Shown piece after piece: positions 62,222 to 64,000 of a stretch of 64,000 bases of DNA. Origin of the DNA: Neoarius graeffei (taxonomy: Eukaryota; Chordata; Actinopteri; Siluriformes; Ariidae); NCBI RefSeq assembly GCF_027579695.1, contig NC_083596.1, forward strand, positions 17,044,255 to 17,108,254, written 5' to 3'. A program made the translations under genes and the position numbers. How positions within the stretch are numbered: the stretch's first letter is position 1; each line of letters starts with the position of its first letter. The notes beneath the pieces were generated by a model, which worked only from the letters and a program-made list of their open reading frames with translations, was not told the origin of the DNA and did no database searches.

Positions 62222-62905
62222 GATCCAGCTGGATCCTTCTTCAGCCATGATGAACTGTGGCTAAGAAGTAACACCAGAGCACACATGCGCTCTGACAAGC
62301 TTAGTGTAGCTCTCTGGAAGTTGGTATCTCACCCCATCTCTGTTGAGGGATGGCTGCAGGGCACAGATGTAGAGTGTCTCCTTATTGGAGGGAATCTACT
62401 GGACTCATACAGACCAGTGTTTGAACTTTGGCTCAAACCACCCCCTACAACACAAATGTGGGGTGATTTGGACTCTGTTTCACTGGGCTGAAACTGTCGT
62501 CATGGACAAGGAGGATCTAAGGGAGGAGATTGACCATGTGTGCTTCACCCTTCGGAACTGTGGTTACCGCTCCTGGGCCATCGATAGGGTGAAACAACCT
62601 ATGCAGAAAACTACTTATATAACATCAGTCAGGTGTGGGAACAAGCCTGCCACAGGGAAAAGCAAGGGTCTTGCCACCATACCCTACGTGAAAGGCCTGT
62701 CGGTGATTCTTAGGAGGATCTATCAAGCTAAAGGTATCCAGACGTGATTTAACCCAACCAATACACTGAGGCAGATACTCATCGCACTCAAGGACAAATC
62801 TAAGAAAGAGGAGACTATTAATCTGGCCTATCTTATCCCATGTGCTTCTTGTAAGGATTCTTATATTGGAGAGACTGAGCACGCCCTTAAACAGAGGTTC
62901 ATGCT
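62222..62905 (+). mobile_element. Penelope-like element fragment
   Basis: Encodes EEIDHVCFTLRNCGYRSWAI, LATIPYVKGLSVILRRIYQA, then past a [43 protein letters not shown]. This is the RT C-terminus and linker followed by the start of the GIY-YIG endonuclease (YIGET) of Penelope-like elements. It stops abruptly at about 62905. Confidence 0.75.
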
Positions 62906-64000
62906 TATCTTTACATAGGAATAACACCCATGAAATGTATCAGTCAGGATTTAGACCTCATCATAGCACAGAGACAGCTCTGGTTAAAGTAGTAAATGAC
63001 CTTCTGTTGGCGTCTGATCGGGTCTGTGTCAAGCTGCTTGTGTTGCTTAACCTTAGTGCAGCATTTGATACCATTGATCATTCCATTCTTTTGGATAGAC
63101 TAGAAAATGTTGTGGGAGTTAAGGGAATGGCCCTCTCCTGGCTCAGGTCTTATTTAACTGATCGCTATCAGTATGTTGATATAAATAGTGATATTTCTAG
63201 ACGTATTGAGGTAAAGTTTGGTGTTCCACAAGGTTCTGTCTTGGGTCCACTGCCTTTTTCTTTATATACTGTATGTTACCTTTGGGTGATATTATGCTTA
63301 AACATTGTATTAGTTTCCATTGTTATGCTGATGACACATAGTTGCAAGTTTCTGCAATACTTGATGAAAGACACCAGCTTAATAGAATTGAGGAATGTGT
63401 AAAGGACATTAGACACTGGATGCTTATTAATTTCCTTCTGCTTAACTCTGACAAGACTGAAGTACTTGTACTAGGACCACATGCAGCTAGAAGTAAGTTT
63501 TCTGATTACACAGTAACTCTGGATGGCCTTTCTGTTCCTTCACGTGCATCAATAAACGACCTCGGAGTGATTATTGACCCCAGTCTTTCATTCAAAACTC
63601 ACATTGATAACATTACCTGGATAGCTTTCTTTCATCTCAGAAATATTGCTAAGATAAGAAATTTAATGTCACAACGTGACGCGGAAAAACTAGTTCATGC
63701 TTTCGTTACCTCCAGGTTGGATTATTGTAATGTCTTACTGTCTGGATGTTCCAATAACTGCATAAACAAGCTCCAGTTAGTTCAAAATGCAGCAGCAAGA
63801 GTCCTTACTAGAACTAGAAAATATGACCACAATATGACCAAAATATGACCCTGTCTTATCCACACTGCATTGGCTCCCAATCAAATTTCGTATTGATTAT
63901 AAAATACTACTATTGACCTTTAAAGCACTGAATGGTCTTGCACCACAGTACCTGAGTAAACTTCTGGTCCTCTATGACCCGCATGCCTACTTAGATCAAA
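62906..64000 (+). mobile_element. Second L2-like LINE, truncated and running off the window
   Basis: [56 protein letters not shown], then shifted frame HCYADDTQLQVS-type region near 63320, LLLNSDKTEVLVLGPHAARS, TSRLDYCNVLLSGC and QNAAARVLTRTRKYD. The frame breaks again near 63840 but HWLPIKFRIDYKILLLTFKA continues to the end. 5' truncated: no endonuclease. Confidence 0.85.

Overview
The window looks like a teleost fish chromosome. It holds two spliced vertebrate genes converging tail to tail, surrounded by a very dense and strongly nested load of fish-type transposons: Tc1/mariner, hAT, THAP and other MITEs, tRNA-derived SINEs, L2-like LINEs, a Penelope-like fragment and a solo LTR. The abundant SINE with a tRNA-like head and a GATGAG or GATGGA tail resembles repeats described from catfish. 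A siluriform or related fish is therefore plausible, but this is inference.

Gene 1 (+ strand, 1,602-10,553) is the 3' part of rnf43, a transmembrane RING E3 ligase that restrains Wnt signalling. It covers the end of the PA domain, the membrane helix, the RING-H2, the His-rich and Ser-rich tail and a 26-nt final coding exon. The 5' exons lie outside the window. Gene 2 (- strand, 51,491-22,720) is a complete 14-coding-exon hpd (4-hydroxyphenylpyruvate dioxygenase, tyrosine catabolism) that joins into a 395-residue protein with all three iron ligands. Its 15.6-kb third intron and several others are filled with transposons.

Layout: 1-10.6 kb is rnf43, whose introns carry SINEs, MITEs and a SINE split by an 890-bp hairpin element. 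10.6-22.5 kb is intergenic, with nested Tc1 elements, a hAT derivative keeping a BED zinc-finger exon, and a three-level nest (long-TIR element > THAP-exon element > hAT MITE). 22.7-51.5 kb is hpd. Its introns hold one Tc1 copy with an uninterrupted DD34E transposase and IR/DR ends (37,756-39,360), MITEs carrying N-terminal fragments of transposon proteins (helicase-like, Crypton-like, acidic), and a fold-back element with an exact empty site elsewhere in the window. 52.2-53.8 kb is a Tc1 copy with complete ends and one frameshift. 53.8-62.1 kb is a 34-bp-unit minisatellite interrupted by two SINEs and by an L2-like LINE that itself contains a solo LTR. 62.2-64 kb is a Penelope-like fragment abutting a second L2-like LINE that runs off the window.

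No functional RNA gene, CRISPR array or prokaryotic feature is seen. rnf43 and hpd have no evident functional link. The most unusual content is the set of non-autonomous elements that retain recognisable protein-coding N-terminal exons, and the amount of nesting that can be dated by target-site duplications.
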